A stretch of 64,000 nucleotides of DNA from Mesorhizobium sp. 131-2-1. Lineage in GTDB: Bacteria; Pseudomonadota; Alphaproteobacteria; Rhizobiales; Rhizobiaceae. A model generated the notes under the pieces. That model worked only from the letters and a program-made list of their open reading frames with translations, did not search any database and was not told the DNA's origin. Shown piece after piece: positions 36,248-47,533 of this stretch (positions are counted from its first letter, which is position 1; every line of letters starts with the position of its first letter). The DNA lies in contig NZ_AP023247.1 of assembly GCF_016756535.1 (NCBI RefSeq), forward strand, positions 2,852,501 to 2,916,500, given 5' to 3'. Position numbers and translations under genes: made by a program.

Positions 36248-37438
36248 ATGGCTGAATCCTCCGTCCGCAACTTCAACATCAACTTCGGACCGCAACATCC
36301 AGCGGCGCATGGCGTTTTGCGCCTGGTGCTGGAATTGGACGGCGAGGTGGTCGACCGCGTCGATCCGCATATCGGACTGCTGCATCGCGGCACCGAAAAG
36401 CTGATCGAGGCCAAGACCTACCTGCAGGCGGTGCCTTATCTCGACCGACTCGACTATTGCGCGCCGATGAACCAGGAGCACGCCTTCGCGCTCGCCGCCG
36501 AACGGCTGCTCGGCATCGAGGTGCCGAAGCGCGGCCAGCTGATCCGCGTGCTCTATTCCGAGATCGGCCGCATCATGTCGCACATCCTCAATGTGACGAC
36601 GCAGGCGATGGACGTCGGCGCGCTGACGCCGCCGCTGTGGGGCTTCGTCGAGCGCGAAAAGCTGATGGTGTTCTACGAGCGCGCTTCGGGCTCGCGCATG
36701 CATGCGGCCTATTTCCGCCCCGGCGGCGTCCACCAGGACCTGCCGCAGAAGCTGGTCGAAGACATCGGCAAGTGGATCGATCCGTTCCTGAAGTCGATCG
36801 ACGACCTCGACGCGCTGCTCACCCCCAACCGCATCTTCAAGCAGCGCAATGTCGATATCGGCACCGTGTCGCTGGCCGATGCCTGGGCCTGGGGTTTTTC
36901 GGGCGTGATGGTGCGCGGCTCTGGTGCTGCCTGGGACCTGCGCAAATCGCAGCCCTATGAATGCTATTCCGAGATGGATTTCGACATCCCGATCGGCAAG
37001 AACGGCGACTGCTACGACCGCTACCTCGTGCGCATGGAAGAGATGCGCCAATCGGCGAAGATCATGCGCCAGTGCGTCGATCTCTTGCTCGGCAAGGAAA
37101 GCACGGGACCGGTGTCGAACCTCGACGGCAAGGTGGTGCCGCCGAAGCGCGCGGCGATGAAGCGCTCGATGGAAGCGCTGATCCATCACTTCAAGCTCTA
37201 CACCGAAGGCTACCGCGTGCCGGCCGGCGAGGTCTACGCCGCCGTCGAGGCGCCCAAGGGCGAGTTCGGCGTCTATCTGGTCTCCGACGGCACCAACAAG
37301 CCTTACCGCTGCAAGCTGCGTGCGCCCGGCTTCGCGCATCTGCAGGCCATGGATTTCCTGTGCCGCGGCCACATGCTGGCCGACGTCACCGCCGTGCTTG
37401 GCTCCCTCGACATCGTGTTTGGTGAGGTCGATCGCTAA
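36248..37438 (+). CDS. nuoD: NADH-quinone oxidoreductase subunit D (49-kDa, quinone site)
   Basis: 396 residues. [20 protein letters not shown] holds the quinone-contact histidine, HRGTEKLIE and [20 protein letters not shown] are conserved, and the carboxyl end (DIVFGEVDR) is diagnostic of NuoD. Together with NuoB it forms the quinone-reduction site. The stop codon TAA is immediately followed by the ATG of nuoE. Confidence 0.98.
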   Translation: MAESSVRNFNINFGPQHPAAHGVLRLVLELDGEVVDRVDPHIGLLHRGTEKLIEAKTYLQAVPYLDRLDYCAPMNQEHAFALAAERLLGIEVPKRGQLIRVLYSEIGRIMSHILNVTTQAMDVGALTPPLWGFVEREKLMVFYERASGSRMHAAYFRPGGVHQDLPQKLVEDIGKWIDPFLKSIDDLDALLTPNRIFKQRNVDIGTVSLADAWAWGFSGVMVRGSGAAWDLRKSQPYECYSEMDFDIPIGKNGDCYDRYLVRMEEMRQSAKIMRQCVDLLLGKESTGPVSNLDGKVVPPKRAAMKRSMEALIHHFKLYTEGYRVPAGEVYAAVEAPKGEFGVYLVSDGTNKPYRCKLRAPGFAHLQAMDFLCRGHMLADVTAVLGSLDIVFGEVDR

Positions 37439-38716
37439 ATGTCAGTCCGCCGTCTCGCAGATGCCAGCGTCCAGCCAGCCTCCTTCGCCTTTAACAGGGC
37501 GAATACGGCGGCGGCCAAGCAGTGGATCAAGAAATATCCGAAGGGCCGCGAGCAGTCGGCGATCATCCCGCTGCTGATGTTGGCGCAGGAGCAGGAAGGC
37601 TGGGTCACCAAGGCGGCGATCGAGACGATCTCCGACATGCTCGGCATGCCGCGAATCCGCGGGCTCGAGGTCGCGACCTTCTACACGCAGTACCAGCTCA
37701 ATCCGGTCGGCACCCGCGCGCATATCCAGGTCTGCGGCACCACGCCCTGCATGCTGCGCGGCTCGGAAGCGCTGATGGATGTCTGCCGCTCCAAGATCCA
37801 CCATGACCAGTTCCACACCAACGACAAGGGCACGCTGTCGTGGGAGGAGGTCGAATGCCTTGGCGCCTGCGTCAACGCGCCGATGGTGATGATCTTCAAA
37901 GACACGTTCGAGGACCTGACGCCGGAGCGGCTGGCCGAGATCATCGATCTTTACGAGGCCGGCAAGGGCGCCTCCGTGGCGCCTGGCCCGCAGAACGGCC
38001 GCACCGGCTCGGAGCCGGCTTCCGGCCTGACGACGCTGAAGAGCGAAAAGGCGATCCTTAAGTCGACGCGCGAGAAGGAAGCCAAGGCTGCGGCCAAGGC
38101 CGCCAAGGCCGCGCCGGATGCGATAATCGCGGCGCCCGTGCCGGCGCCGGCTCCTCCCGTGGCGCCGTCGAAGGCCAGCAAGCCGACGACCGATGCGCTC
38201 GAGACCAGCCCGGCACTGAAAACACCGTCGCCGGTCAAAGTCGCCCCTGCGGTGGAAAAGGCGGCGAGCGTCTCCGCGCCGCGGCATTCGGCCGTCAATG
38301 CCAACAAGGCCGCGCCGGAAGTCGAGGGTATCTCGAAGCAGCGCAGCGGTCCGAGGGCCAAGGCCGAGCCGGCTCCCGCCTTCAAGGCGCCGGAAGCCAA
38401 GACACCAGCCGCCAAGCCGGCAAAGCCTTCGCTCGAGGACAAGAACCGCCCGGCCGGCATCGACAAGCCGGCGCTGGTCGACGACCTCAAGCTGATCTCC
38501 GGCGTCGGTCCGAAGATCGAGGGCACGCTGCATTCGCTGGGCATCTTCACCTTCGCGCAGGTCGCGTCGTGGAAGAAGGCCGAGCGCGAGTGGGTGGACG
38601 CCTATCTCTCCTTCCATGGCCGCATCGAGCGCGACGACTGGGTCAAGCAGGCCAAGGCGCTCGCCAAGGGCGGGGTCGCCGAATACATCCGCGTCTTCGG
38701 CAAGAAGCCGGTCTGA
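37439..38716 (+). CDS. nuoE: NADH-quinone oxidoreductase subunit E with long linker and C-terminal HhH domain
   Basis: 425 residues, more than twice the usual length of about 170-220. The N-terminal thioredoxin-like part (residues 1-180) has the N1a ligands in [12 protein letters not shown] and [11 protein letters not shown]. Residues of about 190-345 are a low-complexity Ala/Pro/Lys linker ([20 protein letters not shown]). The end (about 350-425) is a helix-hairpin-helix domain, [20 protein letters not shown], then [20 protein letters not shown]. The same domain forms the end of the protein encoded at 40108-40803. Such extensions are seen in rhizobial NuoE; the function is not known. Confidence 0.96.
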   Translation: MSVRRLADASVQPASFAFNRANTAAAKQWIKKYPKGREQSAIIPLLMLAQEQEGWVTKAAIETISDMLGMPRIRGLEVATFYTQYQLNPVGTRAHIQVCGTTPCMLRGSEALMDVCRSKIHHDQFHTNDKGTLSWEEVECLGACVNAPMVMIFKDTFEDLTPERLAEIIDLYEAGKGASVAPGPQNGRTGSEPASGLTTLKSEKAILKSTREKEAKAAAKAAKAAPDAIIAAPVPAPAPPVAPSKASKPTTDALETSPALKTPSPVKVAPAVEKAASVSAPRHSAVNANKAAPEVEGISKQRSGPRAKAEPAPAFKAPEAKTPAAKPAKPSLEDKNRPAGIDKPALVDDLKLISGVGPKIEGTLHSLGIFTFAQVASWKKAEREWVDAYLSFHGRIERDDWVKQAKALAKGGVAEYIRVFGKKPV

Positions 38717-38726
38717 GGGACGAACA

Positions 38727-40031
38727 ATGCTTCAGGACAAAGACCGCATCTTCACCAACATCTACGGCCTGTTCGACAAGTCGCTCGCCGGGGCGATGGC
38801 GCGCGGCGCCTGGGACAACACGCCAGGCATCGTCGCCAAGGGGCGCGACTGGATCGTCAACGAGATGAAGGCGTCGGGGCTGCGCGGCCGCGGCGGCGCC
38901 GGCTTCCCGACCGGTCTGAAATGGTCGTTCATGCCCAAGCAGAGCGACGGCCGGCCGAGCTATCTGGTCATCAACGCCGACGAATCCGAGCCCGGCACTT
39001 GCAAGGACCGCGACATCCTGCGCAACGACCCGCACACGCTGGTCGAAGGCGCGCTGCTCGCCGGCTTCGCCATGGGCGCGATCGCCGCCTACATCTACGT
39101 GCGCGGCGAGTTCATCCGCGAGCGCGAGGCGCTGCAGCGGGCCATCGACGAGGCCTACGAGGCCAAGCTGATCGGCAAGAACAACACGTCCGGCTACGAC
39201 TTCGACGTCTACATGCATCATGGCGCCGGCGCCTATATCTGCGGCGAGGAGACGGCGCTGCTCGAAAGCCTGGAAGGCAAGAAGGGCCAGCCGCGGCTGA
39301 AGCCGCCGTTCCCGGCCAATGTCGGCCTCTATGGCTGCCCGACGACGGTCAACAACGTCGAGTCGATCGCGGTCGCGCCGACCATTCTGCGGCGCGGTGC
39401 TGCCTGGTTCTCGTCCTTCGGCCGGCCGAACAATGTCGGCACCAAGCTGTTCTGCGTCTCCGGCCACGTCAACAATCCGTGCACCGTCGAAGAGGCGATG
39501 TCGATCCCATTCCGCGAACTGATCGACACGCATTGCGGCGGCATCCGTGGCGGCTGGGACAATCTGTTGGCGGTCATTCCGGGCGGCGCTTCGGTGCCGC
39601 TGGTGCCGGCCGAGCAGATCATCGACACGCCGATGGATTTCGACGCGCTGCGCGACCTGAAATCGGGCCTCGGCACGGCGGCTGTCATCGTCATGGACAA
39701 GTCGACCGATATCGTGAAGGCGATCGCCAGGCTTTCCTACTTCTACAAGCACGAAAGCTGCGGCCAATGCACGCCGTGCCGCGAAGGCACCGGCTGGATG
39801 TGGCGGGTTATGGAGCGGCTGGTGCGCGGCGAGGCGCAGAAGCGCGAGATCGACATGCTGCTCGACGTCACCAAGCAGGTCGAGGGGCACACGATCTGCG
39901 CGCTGGGCGACGCGGCGGCATGGCCGATCCAGGGCCTGATGCGGCATTTCCGCGGCGAGGTGGAGCGCCGCATCGATGAGTTTTCGCGCAACGCGCACCG
40001 GGTGGAGCCGGTGATGGTGGCGGCGGAATAA
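38727..40031 (+). CDS. nuoF: NADH-quinone oxidoreductase subunit F (NADH site)
   Basis: 434 residues. [20 protein letters not shown] binds [24 protein letters not shown] binds FMN, and the N3 cluster ligands are in [12 protein letters not shown] with the fourth Cys in [10 protein letters not shown]. It oxidises NADH in the tip of the peripheral arm with NuoE. The ATG at 38727 is 10 bases after the nuoE stop, with GAGGGA upstream. Confidence 0.98.
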   Translation: MLQDKDRIFTNIYGLFDKSLAGAMARGAWDNTPGIVAKGRDWIVNEMKASGLRGRGGAGFPTGLKWSFMPKQSDGRPSYLVINADESEPGTCKDRDILRNDPHTLVEGALLAGFAMGAIAAYIYVRGEFIREREALQRAIDEAYEAKLIGKNNTSGYDFDVYMHHGAGAYICGEETALLESLEGKKGQPRLKPPFPANVGLYGCPTTVNNVESIAVAPTILRRGAAWFSSFGRPNNVGTKLFCVSGHVNNPCTVEEAMSIPFRELIDTHCGGIRGGWDNLLAVIPGGASVPLVPAEQIIDTPMDFDALRDLKSGLGTAAVIVMDKSTDIVKAIARLSYFYKHESCGQCTPCREGTGWMWRVMERLVRGEAQKREIDMLLDVTKQVEGHTICALGDAAAWPIQGLMRHFRGEVERRIDEFSRNAHRVEPVMVAAE

Positions 40032-40107
40032 GGTTGGAATTGCGGGCGAAAGCCCGGCGACAGGAATAGCGGGCGGGGCATACGAAGAAACGACCAGGAG
40101 ACACTCG

Positions 40108-40803
40108 ATGGCGCTGTATTCGATACCCTATGCACTGATACCCGACATGGACCAGTTGGAGAAGATGAACCAGGATCTGACCAGGATGATGCCGAAGGAG
40201 ATGGCCAGCGCCGTCAATCTCCTGGCGCACCCTGTCGCCGGTGTCGCCGCCATGTCGGCGATCAGCATCGGGCTGGCCAATCATGCCCTCGGCGTCTGGC
40301 TGGGCGCGCTTTCCGGCGCGACCGAGGCCTCGCAGCGGCTGTTCCAGCCGATCGTCGACGATTTCGAGGCCAGGAGCGAAGAGCTGGAGCAAGCCCAGAA
40401 GACCTCGTCCAAGGCACGCAAGGCGACAAAGACGCTGATCGCCGAGGCGCAGACCTTCGCCAGGGATGTGACCGACATTGCCCAGGCAGCCGTCGAAAAG
40501 GCGCAGGACACCACCGGCGCCGACACTGTCGCAAGCAGTGCTGCGACCGGGCTGATGCCGGAGGATTTCAGGCAGCCCAAGGCCATGGACCGGCCGACGG
40601 AGCCGGCTGATCTCAAGGCGATCTCGGGCATCGGCCCGAAGCTGGAGAAGGTGCTGAACGGCCTCGGCGTCTGGACATACGGCCAGATCGCTGCCTGGAC
40701 GGCGGAAGAGATCGCCTGGGTCGAGGACTATCTGTCGCTCGCCGGCCGCATCGGCCGCGACGACTGGACCGGCCAGGCAACGGCACTGGCCGCCAAGGGT
40801 TGA
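40108..40803 (+). CDS. HhH-domain protein encoded within the nuo operon
   Basis: 231 residues. The N-terminal half resembles a phasin-like or helical region: one apolar segment (NLLAHPVAGVAAMSAISIGL) and a long amphipathic helix rich in Ala/Glu/Lys (about residues 88-135). The C-terminal domain, LKAISGIGPKLEKVLNGLGV then YLSLAGRIGRDDW, is closely similar to the end of NuoE encoded 1.4 kb upstream. Its place between nuoF and nuoG and the shared domain suggest a complex I assembly or accessory factor (inference). No homology to a known complex I subunit is evident. Confidence 0.85.
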   Translation: MALYSIPYALIPDMDQLEKMNQDLTRMMPKEMASAVNLLAHPVAGVAAMSAISIGLANHALGVWLGALSGATEASQRLFQPIVDDFEARSEELEQAQKTSSKARKATKTLIAEAQTFARDVTDIAQAAVEKAQDTTGADTVASSAATGLMPEDFRQPKAMDRPTEPADLKAISGIGPKLEKVLNGLGVWTYGQIAAWTAEEIAWVEDYLSLAGRIGRDDWTGQATALAAKG

Positions 40804-40878
40804 AATTCAATGCCGGGCGCGGTTTTGGTCGCGCCGGGAAATCGGGATTGCGGGACGTCCGCAGAGGTTTGAGGCGAG

Positions 40879-42960
40879 ATGGCAAAGCTCAAGGTCGACG
40901 GGAAAGAGATCACTGTACCCGACCACTACACGCTGCTGCAGGCGGCCGAGGATGCCGGCGCGGAAGTGCCGCGCTTCTGCTTCCATGAGCGGCTGTCGAT
41001 CGCCGGCAACTGCCGCATGTGCCTGATCGAGGTTAAGGGCGGCCCGCCCAAGCCACAGGCCTCCTGCGCCATGGGCGTGCGCGACCTGCGCCCCGGACCG
41101 AACGGCGAGCCGCCGGAAATCTTCACCAACACGCCGATGGTCAAGAAGGCGCGCGAAGGCGTGATGGAATTCCTGCTGATCAACCATCCGCTGGATTGCC
41201 CGATCTGCGACCAGGGCGGCGAATGCGACCTGCAGGACCAGGCGATGGCCTTCGGCGTCGATTCCTCGCGCTATCACGAAAACAAGCGCGCGGTGGAGGA
41301 CAAGTATATCGGGCCGCTGGTGAAGACGGTGATGAACCGCTGCATCCACTGCACGCGCTGCGTCCGCTTCACCACCGAGGTCGCCGGCATTTCCGAGCTC
41401 GGCCTGATCGGTCGTGGCGAGGATGCCGAGATCACCACTTATCTCGAACAGGCGATGACCTCGGAATTGCAGGGCAATGTCATCGACCTCTGCCCGGTCG
41501 GAGCGCTGACCTCCAAGCCCTTCGCTTTCCAGGCACGCCCGTGGGAGCTGACCAAGACCGAATCGATCGACGTCATGGACGCGGTCGGCTCGGCGATCCG
41601 CGTCGATTCCAGGGGCCGCGAGGTGATGCGCATCCTGCCGCGCGTCAACGAGGCGGTGAACGAGGAATGGATCTCGGACAAGACCCGGTTCATCTGGGAC
41701 GGCCTGCGCACGCAGCGCCTCGACCGCCCCTATGTGCGTAAAGACGGCAAGCTCGTGCCGGCAAGCTGGGCGGAAGCCTTCGCGGCGATCAAGGACGAAG
41801 TGTCGAAGACCACGCCCGAGCGGATCGGCGCGATCGCCGGCGATCTCGCAGCGGTCGAGGAAATCTATGCGCTGAAGCTCCTGATGGCCGCGCTCGGCTC
41901 GAAGAACGTCGACTGCCGCCAGGATGGCGCCGCGCTCGATCCTTCACTCGGCCGCGCCAGCTATATCTTCAACCCGACCATCGAGGGCATCGAACAGGCT
42001 GACGCGGTGCTGATCATCGGCGCCAATCCGCGTTTCGAGGCCTCGGTGCTCAACGCCCGTATCCGCAAGCGCTGGCGCGTCGGCAACCTGCCGGTCGGCG
42101 TCATCGGCGAGATCGGCGACACGCGCTACGACTACGAGCAGATCGGCGCCGGTCCGGAATCGCTGAAGGACCTGGCTGACGGCAACGGTAAGTTCTTCCA
42201 GGTGCTGAAGAACGCGACGCACCCGCTGATCATTATCGGCCAGGGCGCGCTGGCGCGGGCCGATGGTGCGGCCGTGCTCGGCCAGGCGGCCAAGCTGGCC
42301 GCCGCGGTCAATGCCGCCCGTGCCGACTGGAACGGTTTTGCCGTGCTCCACAATGCGGCGGGCCGCGTCGGCGGTCTTGACCTCGGCTTCGTGCCGGGCG
42401 AGGGCGGCAAGAGCGTCGTCGGCATGCTCGGCGAGACGGATCTTTTGTTCCTGCTCGGCGCCGACGAGATCGACATGGCCAAGACCGGCGGGGCTTTCAT
42501 CGTCTATATCGGCACGCATGGCGACGCCGGCGCGCACCGCGCCAACGTCATCCTGCCGGCCGCTGCTTACACGGAAAAGTCCGGCACCTACGTCAACACG
42601 GAAGGTCGCGTGCAGCAGACCAATCGCGCCGGTTTCGCGCCGGGCGACGCGCGCGAGGACTGGGCGATCCTCAGGGCATTGTCGGATGTGCTCGGCAAGA
42701 AGCTGCCGTTCGATTCACTTCCGCAACTGCGCGCCAAGCTCTATGGCGAGTATCCGCATCTCGCCCGCATCGACCAGGTTCTGGCTGGCAGCGCCGACGA
42801 CGTCGCCAAGGCGGCGAAGCTCGGTGGCCGGCTGAACAAGGGCACCTTCACCTCGCCGGTGAAGGATTTCTACCTGACCAACCCGATCGCGCGGGCCTCT
42901 GCCGTGATGGCGGAATGCTCGGCGCTGGCCAAGAGCGGCTTCAAGCAGGCGGCGGAATAA
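40879..42960 (+). CDS. nuoG: NADH-quinone oxidoreductase subunit G
   Basis: 693 residues. The N-terminal [2Fe-2S] ferredoxin domain ([20 protein letters not shown]) supplies N1b, [20 protein letters not shown] the His-Cys3 cluster, and [16 protein letters not shown] with [13 protein letters not shown] two tetranuclear sites. The rest is a molybdopterin-oxidoreductase-like domain without metal cofactor. This is the largest peripheral-arm subunit. Start at ATG 40879 with GAGGCGAG upstream. Confidence 0.98.
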   Translation: MAKLKVDGKEITVPDHYTLLQAAEDAGAEVPRFCFHERLSIAGNCRMCLIEVKGGPPKPQASCAMGVRDLRPGPNGEPPEIFTNTPMVKKAREGVMEFLLINHPLDCPICDQGGECDLQDQAMAFGVDSSRYHENKRAVEDKYIGPLVKTVMNRCIHCTRCVRFTTEVAGISELGLIGRGEDAEITTYLEQAMTSELQGNVIDLCPVGALTSKPFAFQARPWELTKTESIDVMDAVGSAIRVDSRGREVMRILPRVNEAVNEEWISDKTRFIWDGLRTQRLDRPYVRKDGKLVPASWAEAFAAIKDEVSKTTPERIGAIAGDLAAVEEIYALKLLMAALGSKNVDCRQDGAALDPSLGRASYIFNPTIEGIEQADAVLIIGANPRFEASVLNARIRKRWRVGNLPVGVIGEIGDTRYDYEQIGAGPESLKDLADGNGKFFQVLKNATHPLIIIGQGALARADGAAVLGQAAKLAAAVNAARADWNGFAVLHNAAGRVGGLDLGFVPGEGGKSVVGMLGETDLLFLLGADEIDMAKTGGAFIVYIGTHGDAGAHRANVILPAAAYTEKSGTYVNTEGRVQQTNRAGFAPGDAREDWAILRALSDVLGKKLPFDSLPQLRAKLYGEYPHLARIDQVLAGSADDVAKAAKLGGRLNKGTFTSPVKDFYLTNPIARASAVMAECSALAKSGFKQAAE

Positions 42961-42962
42961 GC

Positions 42963-44006
42963 ATGGAAACCTTCTTCTCCTTCTACGTGCTGCCGGCGCT
43001 GATTATCCTGCTGAAGTCGGTCGTGCTGATCGTCGTGCTCTTGATCTTCGTCGCCTACATCCTCTACGCCGACCGCAAGATCTGGGCGGCGGTGCAGTTG
43101 CGCCGCGGCCCGAACGTGGTTGGCCCCTGGGGCACGCTGCAGGCTTTCGCCGATCTATTGAAATTCGTCTTCAAGGAGCCGGTGATCCCGTCCGGCGCCA
43201 ACAAGGGCGTCTTCCTGCTGGCGCCACTTGTGTCGGCTGTGCTGGCGATTTCCGCCTGGGCGGTCATTCCGGTCAACCAGGGCTGGGCGATCGCCAACGT
43301 CAATGTCGGCATCCTTTATGTCTTCGCCATCTCCTCGCTCGAGGTCTATGGCGTGATCATGGGCGGCTGGGCGTCCAATTCGAAATATCCGTTCCTCGGC
43401 GCGCTGCGCTCCGCCGCGCAGATGGTGTCCTACGAAGTCTCGATCGGCTTCGTCATCGTCACCGTGCTGCTCTGCGTCGGCTCGCTCAACCTGTCCGACA
43501 TCGTCATGTCGCAGCATGATGGGCTGGGCACGCGGCTCGGCCTGCCCAACACCTTCCTCGACTGGCACTGGCTGTCGCTGTTCCCGATGTTCGTCATCTT
43601 CTTCATCTCGGCGCTGGCCGAGACGAACCGGCCGCCCTTCGATCTGGTGGAGGCCGAATCGGAACTGGTCGCCGGCCACATGGTCGAATATTCGTCGACG
43701 CCGTTCCTGCTCTTCTTCCTTGGCGAATATGTCGCCATCGTCCTGATGTGCGCGCTGGCGACCATCCTGTTCCTGGGCGGCTGGCTGCCTCCGTTCGACT
43801 TCGCCCCCTTCACCTGGGTGCCGGGGCTGATCTGGTTCGTGCTCAAGGTCTGCCTGGTGTTCTTCGGCATTTCCATGGTCAAGGCGTTCGTGCCGCGCTA
43901 CCGGTACGACCAGCTCATGCGGCTGGGCTGGAAGGTCTTCCTGCCGATCTCGCTGTTCATGGTCATCGCCACCGCCGCCTTCCTCAAGCTCACGGGATTT
44001 GCGTGA
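42963..44006 (+). CDS. nuoH: NADH-quinone oxidoreductase subunit H
   Basis: 347 residues, about eight transmembrane helices. Conserved loops are [36 protein letters not shown] and [20 protein letters not shown] with the carboxylates that line the quinone chamber. It links quinone reduction to the proton-pumping arm. It ends overlapping nuoI (TGATG). Confidence 0.98.
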   Translation: METFFSFYVLPALIILLKSVVLIVVLLIFVAYILYADRKIWAAVQLRRGPNVVGPWGTLQAFADLLKFVFKEPVIPSGANKGVFLLAPLVSAVLAISAWAVIPVNQGWAIANVNVGILYVFAISSLEVYGVIMGGWASNSKYPFLGALRSAAQMVSYEVSIGFVIVTVLLCVGSLNLSDIVMSQHDGLGTRLGLPNTFLDWHWLSLFPMFVIFFISALAETNRPPFDLVEAESELVAGHMVEYSSTPFLLFFLGEYVAIVLMCALATILFLGGWLPPFDFAPFTWVPGLIWFVLKVCLVFFGISMVKAFVPRYRYDQLMRLGWKVFLPISLFMVIATAAFLKLTGFA

Positions 44007-44497
44007 TGTCCGCTCTTACCCAAGCCGCAAAAGCGCTGCTGCTGAAGGATTTCGTCAGCGCCTTCTTCCTGTCGATGCGCCAGTTCTTCGCGCCGAAGGA
44101 GACGATCAACTATCCGCACGAGAAGGGGCCGATCAGCCCGCGCTTCCGCGGCGAGCATGCGCTGCGCCGCTATCCGAACGGCGAGGAGCGCTGCATCGCC
44201 TGCAAGCTGTGCGAGGCGATCTGCCCGGCGCAGGCCATCACCATCGAGGCAGGCCCGCGCCGCAACGACGGCACGCGCCGCACCGTGCGCTACGACATCG
44301 ACATGGTGAAGTGCATCTATTGCGGCTTCTGCCAGGAAGCCTGCCCGGTCGACGCCATCGTCGAGGGGCCAAATTTCGAATTCGCGACGGAGACGCGCGA
44401 GGAGCTCTACTACGACAAGGACAGGCTCTTGGCGAACGGCGATCGCTGGGAACGCGAGCTGGCGCGCAACATCGCGCTGGATGCGCCCTATCGCTGA
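44006..44497 (+). CDS. nuoI: NADH-quinone oxidoreductase subunit I
   Basis: 163 residues. Two 4Fe-4S ferredoxin motifs, [13 protein letters not shown] and [13 protein letters not shown], bind clusters N6a and N6b. The preceding segment [15 protein letters not shown] is the typical entry. It passes electrons from NuoG towards N2 in NuoB. The 121-base gap to nuoJ holds no gene. Confidence 0.98.
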   Translation: MSALTQAAKALLLKDFVSAFFLSMRQFFAPKETINYPHEKGPISPRFRGEHALRRYPNGEERCIACKLCEAICPAQAITIEAGPRRNDGTRRTVRYDIDMVKCIYCGFCQEACPVDAIVEGPNFEFATETREELYYDKDRLLANGDRWERELARNIALDAPYR

Positions 44498-44618
44498 CAT
44501 TTGACGCATGGACGGGGCGAGGGGCCTCGTCTAAGGAACACGCAACTTGCCGGCCGGAGGCGGCGGCAGATATCGAACAGGACGAACGCCTGTTTGGACA
44601 GGAACCCGGGGGAACCCC

Positions 44619-45239
44619 ATGCTGAGTGGACTAGAGGCGGCTTTCTTCTACCTCTTCGCCTTTGTCGCGGTGGCGTCGGCCTTCATGGTCATTTCGGCGC
44701 GCAACCCCGTGCATTCGGTGCTGTTCCTGATCCTGACCTTCTTCAACGCCGCCGGCCTGTTCATGCTGACCGGCGCCGAGTTCCTGGCGATGATCCTGCT
44801 CGTCGTCTATGTCGGCGCGGTCATGGTGCTGTTCTTGTTCGTCGTCATGATGCTCGACGTCGACTTTGCCGAGATGAAGGAAGGCGCGCTGCAATACGCG
44901 CCGATCGGCGCGCTGGTCGGGCTGATCCTGGCGGCGGAGCTGATCGTCGTGCTCGGGGGCTACAGTTTCGCGCCGCAGCTGGCCTCGACGGTGGCCAAGC
45001 CCATTCCGGATCTCGCCCAGCGCACCAACACGGCCGCGCTCGGCGACATCCTCTACACGGACTACCTCTACTACTTCCAGATCGCCGGCCTGGTGCTTCT
45101 GGTCGCCATGATCGGCGCCATCGTGCTGACGCTGCGCCACAAGCCGGGCGTCAAGCGTCAGTCGATCGCAGCCCAGGTCGGCCGCACGCCGGCGACGGGC
45201 ATGGAAATCCGCAAGGTCAAATCGGGCGAGGGCATCTGA
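44619..45239 (+). CDS. nuoJ: NADH-quinone oxidoreductase subunit J
   Basis: 206 residues with five transmembrane helices. [20 protein letters not shown] and [20 protein letters not shown] are the signature segments, including the pi-bulge helix that couples quinone and antiporter modules. The C-terminal 40 residues are polar. The ATG at 44619 starts exactly at the first hydrophobic helix; the ribosome site is weak (GGGGGAA). Confidence 0.97.
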   Translation: MLSGLEAAFFYLFAFVAVASAFMVISARNPVHSVLFLILTFFNAAGLFMLTGAEFLAMILLVVYVGAVMVLFLFVVMMLDVDFAEMKEGALQYAPIGALVGLILAAELIVVLGGYSFAPQLASTVAKPIPDLAQRTNTAALGDILYTDYLYYFQIAGLVLLVAMIGAIVLTLRHKPGVKRQSIAAQVGRTPATGMEIRKVKSGEGI

Positions 45240-45240
45240 G

Positions 45241-45549
45241 ATGGTCGTCGGCATCGCGCACTACCTCACCGTATCGGCGATTCTGTTCACGCTCGGCGTG
45301 TTCGGCATCTTTTTGAATCGCAAGAACATCATCGTCATCCTGATGTCGGTCGAACTGATCCTGCTTGCGGTCAACATCAATTTCGTCGCCTTCTCGGCGG
45401 CGCTCGGCGATCTCGTCGGACAGGTGTTCGCGCTGTTCGTGCTGACGGTCGCCGCGGCCGAGGCCGCGATCGGTCTTGCCATTCTCGTCGTCTTCTTCCG
45501 CAACCGCGGCTCGATCGCGGTCGAAGACGTCAACATGATGAAGGGTTGA
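45241..45549 (+). CDS. nuoK: NADH-quinone oxidoreductase subunit K
   Basis: 102 residues, three helices. [20 protein letters not shown] carries the key glutamate of the proton path (SVEL), and a second glutamate lies in [19 protein letters not shown]. The size and motifs are standard. It starts one base after nuoJ. Confidence 0.98.
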   Translation: MVVGIAHYLTVSAILFTLGVFGIFLNRKNIIVILMSVELILLAVNINFVAFSAALGDLVGQVFALFVLTVAAAEAAIGLAILVVFFRNRGSIAVEDVNMMKG

Positions 45550-45559
45550 CGGGGCAGTC

Positions 45560-47533
45560 ATGTATCAAGCGATCGTCTTCCTTCCGCTGCTCGGCTTCCT
45601 GATCGTCGGCCTGTTCGGCACGTCGCTCGGCGCCAAGGCGTCCGAATACATCACCTCCGGCTTCCTGGTGATTTCGGCCGTGCTGTCGTGGATCGCCTTT
45701 TTCTCCGTCGGCTTCGGCGAGGGCGAGGTGTTCACCGTGCCGGTGCTGCGCTGGATCCAGTCGGGCGGGCTCGACGCGTCGTGGGCGCTGAGGATCGACA
45801 CGCTGACGGTGGTGATGCTGGTCGTCGTCAACACCGTCTCGGCGCTGGTCCACATCTACTCGATCGGCTACATGCACCACGATCCGAACCGGCCGCGCTT
45901 CTTCGCCTATCTGTCGCTGTTCACCTTCGCCATGCTGATGCTGGTGACGGCCGACAATCTGGTGCAGATGTTCTTCGGCTGGGAAGGCGTCGGTCTGGCC
46001 TCCTACCTGCTGATCGGCTTCTGGTACAAGAAGCCGTCGGCCAATGCCGCGGCGATCAAGGCCTTCGTCGTCAACCGCGTCGGCGATTTCGGCTTCGCGC
46101 TCGGCATCTTCGGCGTTTTCGTGCTGTTCGGCTCGGTCAATCTCGGCACCATCTTCGCCAATGCGGCGACCTTCATTCCGGCCGAAGGCGCGCCAGAGGG
46201 CGCCGCAGTGCTTACCTTCCTCGGCCATGCTCTGGACAAGCAGTCGGCGATGACCGTGGTCTGCCTGCTGCTCTTCATGGGCGCGATGGGCAAGTCGGCG
46301 CAGGTACCGCTGCACACCTGGCTGCCCGACGCCATGGAAGGCCCGACCCCGGTCTCGGCGCTGATCCATGCCGCCACCATGGTGACGGCTGGCGTGTTCA
46401 TGCTGGCGAGGCTCTCGCCGCTGTTCGAGCTGTCGCATTCGGCACTGACGGTCGTCACCTTCATCGGCGCCTTCACTGCCTTCTTCGCGGCCACCGTCGG
46501 CCTCGTCCAGAACGACATCAAGCGCGTCATCGCCTATTCGACCTGCTCGCAGCTCGGCTACATGTTCGTGGCGCTGGGTGTCGGCGCCTACGGCGCGGCG
46601 ATCTTCCATCTGTTCACGCACGCCTTCTTCAAGGCGCTGCTGTTCCTCGGCTCCGGCTCGGTCATCCACGCCGTCTCCGACGAGCAGGACATGCGCAACA
46701 TGGGCGGCCTCAGGACGCTCATTCCGAAGACCTACTGGATGATGGTGATCGGCACGCTGGCGCTGACCGGCGTCGGCATCCCGGTGACGGTCATCGGCAC
46801 CGCCGGCTTCTTCTCCAAGGACGCCATCATCGAAAGCGCCTTTGCCAGCCACAATCTGTTTGCCGGCACCGCCTTCGTGCTGCTGGTCGTCGCCGCGGCA
46901 TTCACCTCCTTCTACTCCTGGCGGCTGATCTTCATGACCTTCCATGGCGAGCCGCGCGCCAGCCACGAGGTCATGCACCATGTCCATGAATCGCCGCCGG
47001 TGATGCTGGTGCCGCTGTTCATCCTGGCGGCCGGCGCGCTGTTTGCCGGCATCATCTTCCATGGCGCCTTCATCGGCGAGGGCTATGCCGAGTTTTGGAA
47101 GGCGTCGCTGTTCACGCTGCCGGAAAACCACATCCTGCACGAGATCCACGAATTGCCGCTGTGGGTCGAACTGGCGCCGTTCATCGCCATGGTCATCGGC
47201 TTCGGCGTCGCCTGGAAATTCTATATCCGTTCGCCGGAATTGCCGGGCAGCGTCGCTGCCAACCATCGCCTGCTCTACGCCTTCCTGCTCAACAAGTGGT
47301 ATTTCGACGAGCTCTACGACTTCCTGTTCGTGCGGCCGGCGAAGCGCCTCGGCAGGTTCCTGTGGAAGACCGGCGACGGCGCCGTCATCGACGGGCTCGG
47401 GCCTGACGGGATTTCGGCGCGCGTCGTCGACGTCACCAACCGCGTCGTCAAGCTGCAGACCGGCTACCTCTACCACTACGCCTTCGCCATGCTGATCGGC
47501 GTTGCCGCACTCGTCACCTGGATGATGCTCTGA
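45560..47533 (+). CDS. nuoL: NADH-quinone oxidoreductase subunit L
   Basis: 657 residues, antiporter-like. [40 protein letters not shown] and [14 protein letters not shown] contain the glutamate and lysine of the proton channel, and the C-terminal part with [12 protein letters not shown] leads to the lateral helix along the membrane arm. A large antisense frame exists opposite this gene but reflects codon bias. TGATG overlap with nuoM. Confidence 0.98.
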   Translation: MYQAIVFLPLLGFLIVGLFGTSLGAKASEYITSGFLVISAVLSWIAFFSVGFGEGEVFTVPVLRWIQSGGLDASWALRIDTLTVVMLVVVNTVSALVHIYSIGYMHHDPNRPRFFAYLSLFTFAMLMLVTADNLVQMFFGWEGVGLASYLLIGFWYKKPSANAAAIKAFVVNRVGDFGFALGIFGVFVLFGSVNLGTIFANAATFIPAEGAPEGAAVLTFLGHALDKQSAMTVVCLLLFMGAMGKSAQVPLHTWLPDAMEGPTPVSALIHAATMVTAGVFMLARLSPLFELSHSALTVVTFIGAFTAFFAATVGLVQNDIKRVIAYSTCSQLGYMFVALGVGAYGAAIFHLFTHAFFKALLFLGSGSVIHAVSDEQDMRNMGGLRTLIPKTYWMMVIGTLALTGVGIPVTVIGTAGFFSKDAIIESAFASHNLFAGTAFVLLVVAAAFTSFYSWRLIFMTFHGEPRASHEVMHHVHESPPVMLVPLFILAAGALFAGIIFHGAFIGEGYAEFWKASLFTLPENHILHEIHELPLWVELAPFIAMVIGFGVAWKFYIRSPELPGSVAANHRLLYAFLLNKWYFDELYDFLFVRPAKRLGRFLWKTGDGAVIDGLGPDGISARVVDVTNRVVKLQTGYLYHYAFAMLIGVAALVTWMML

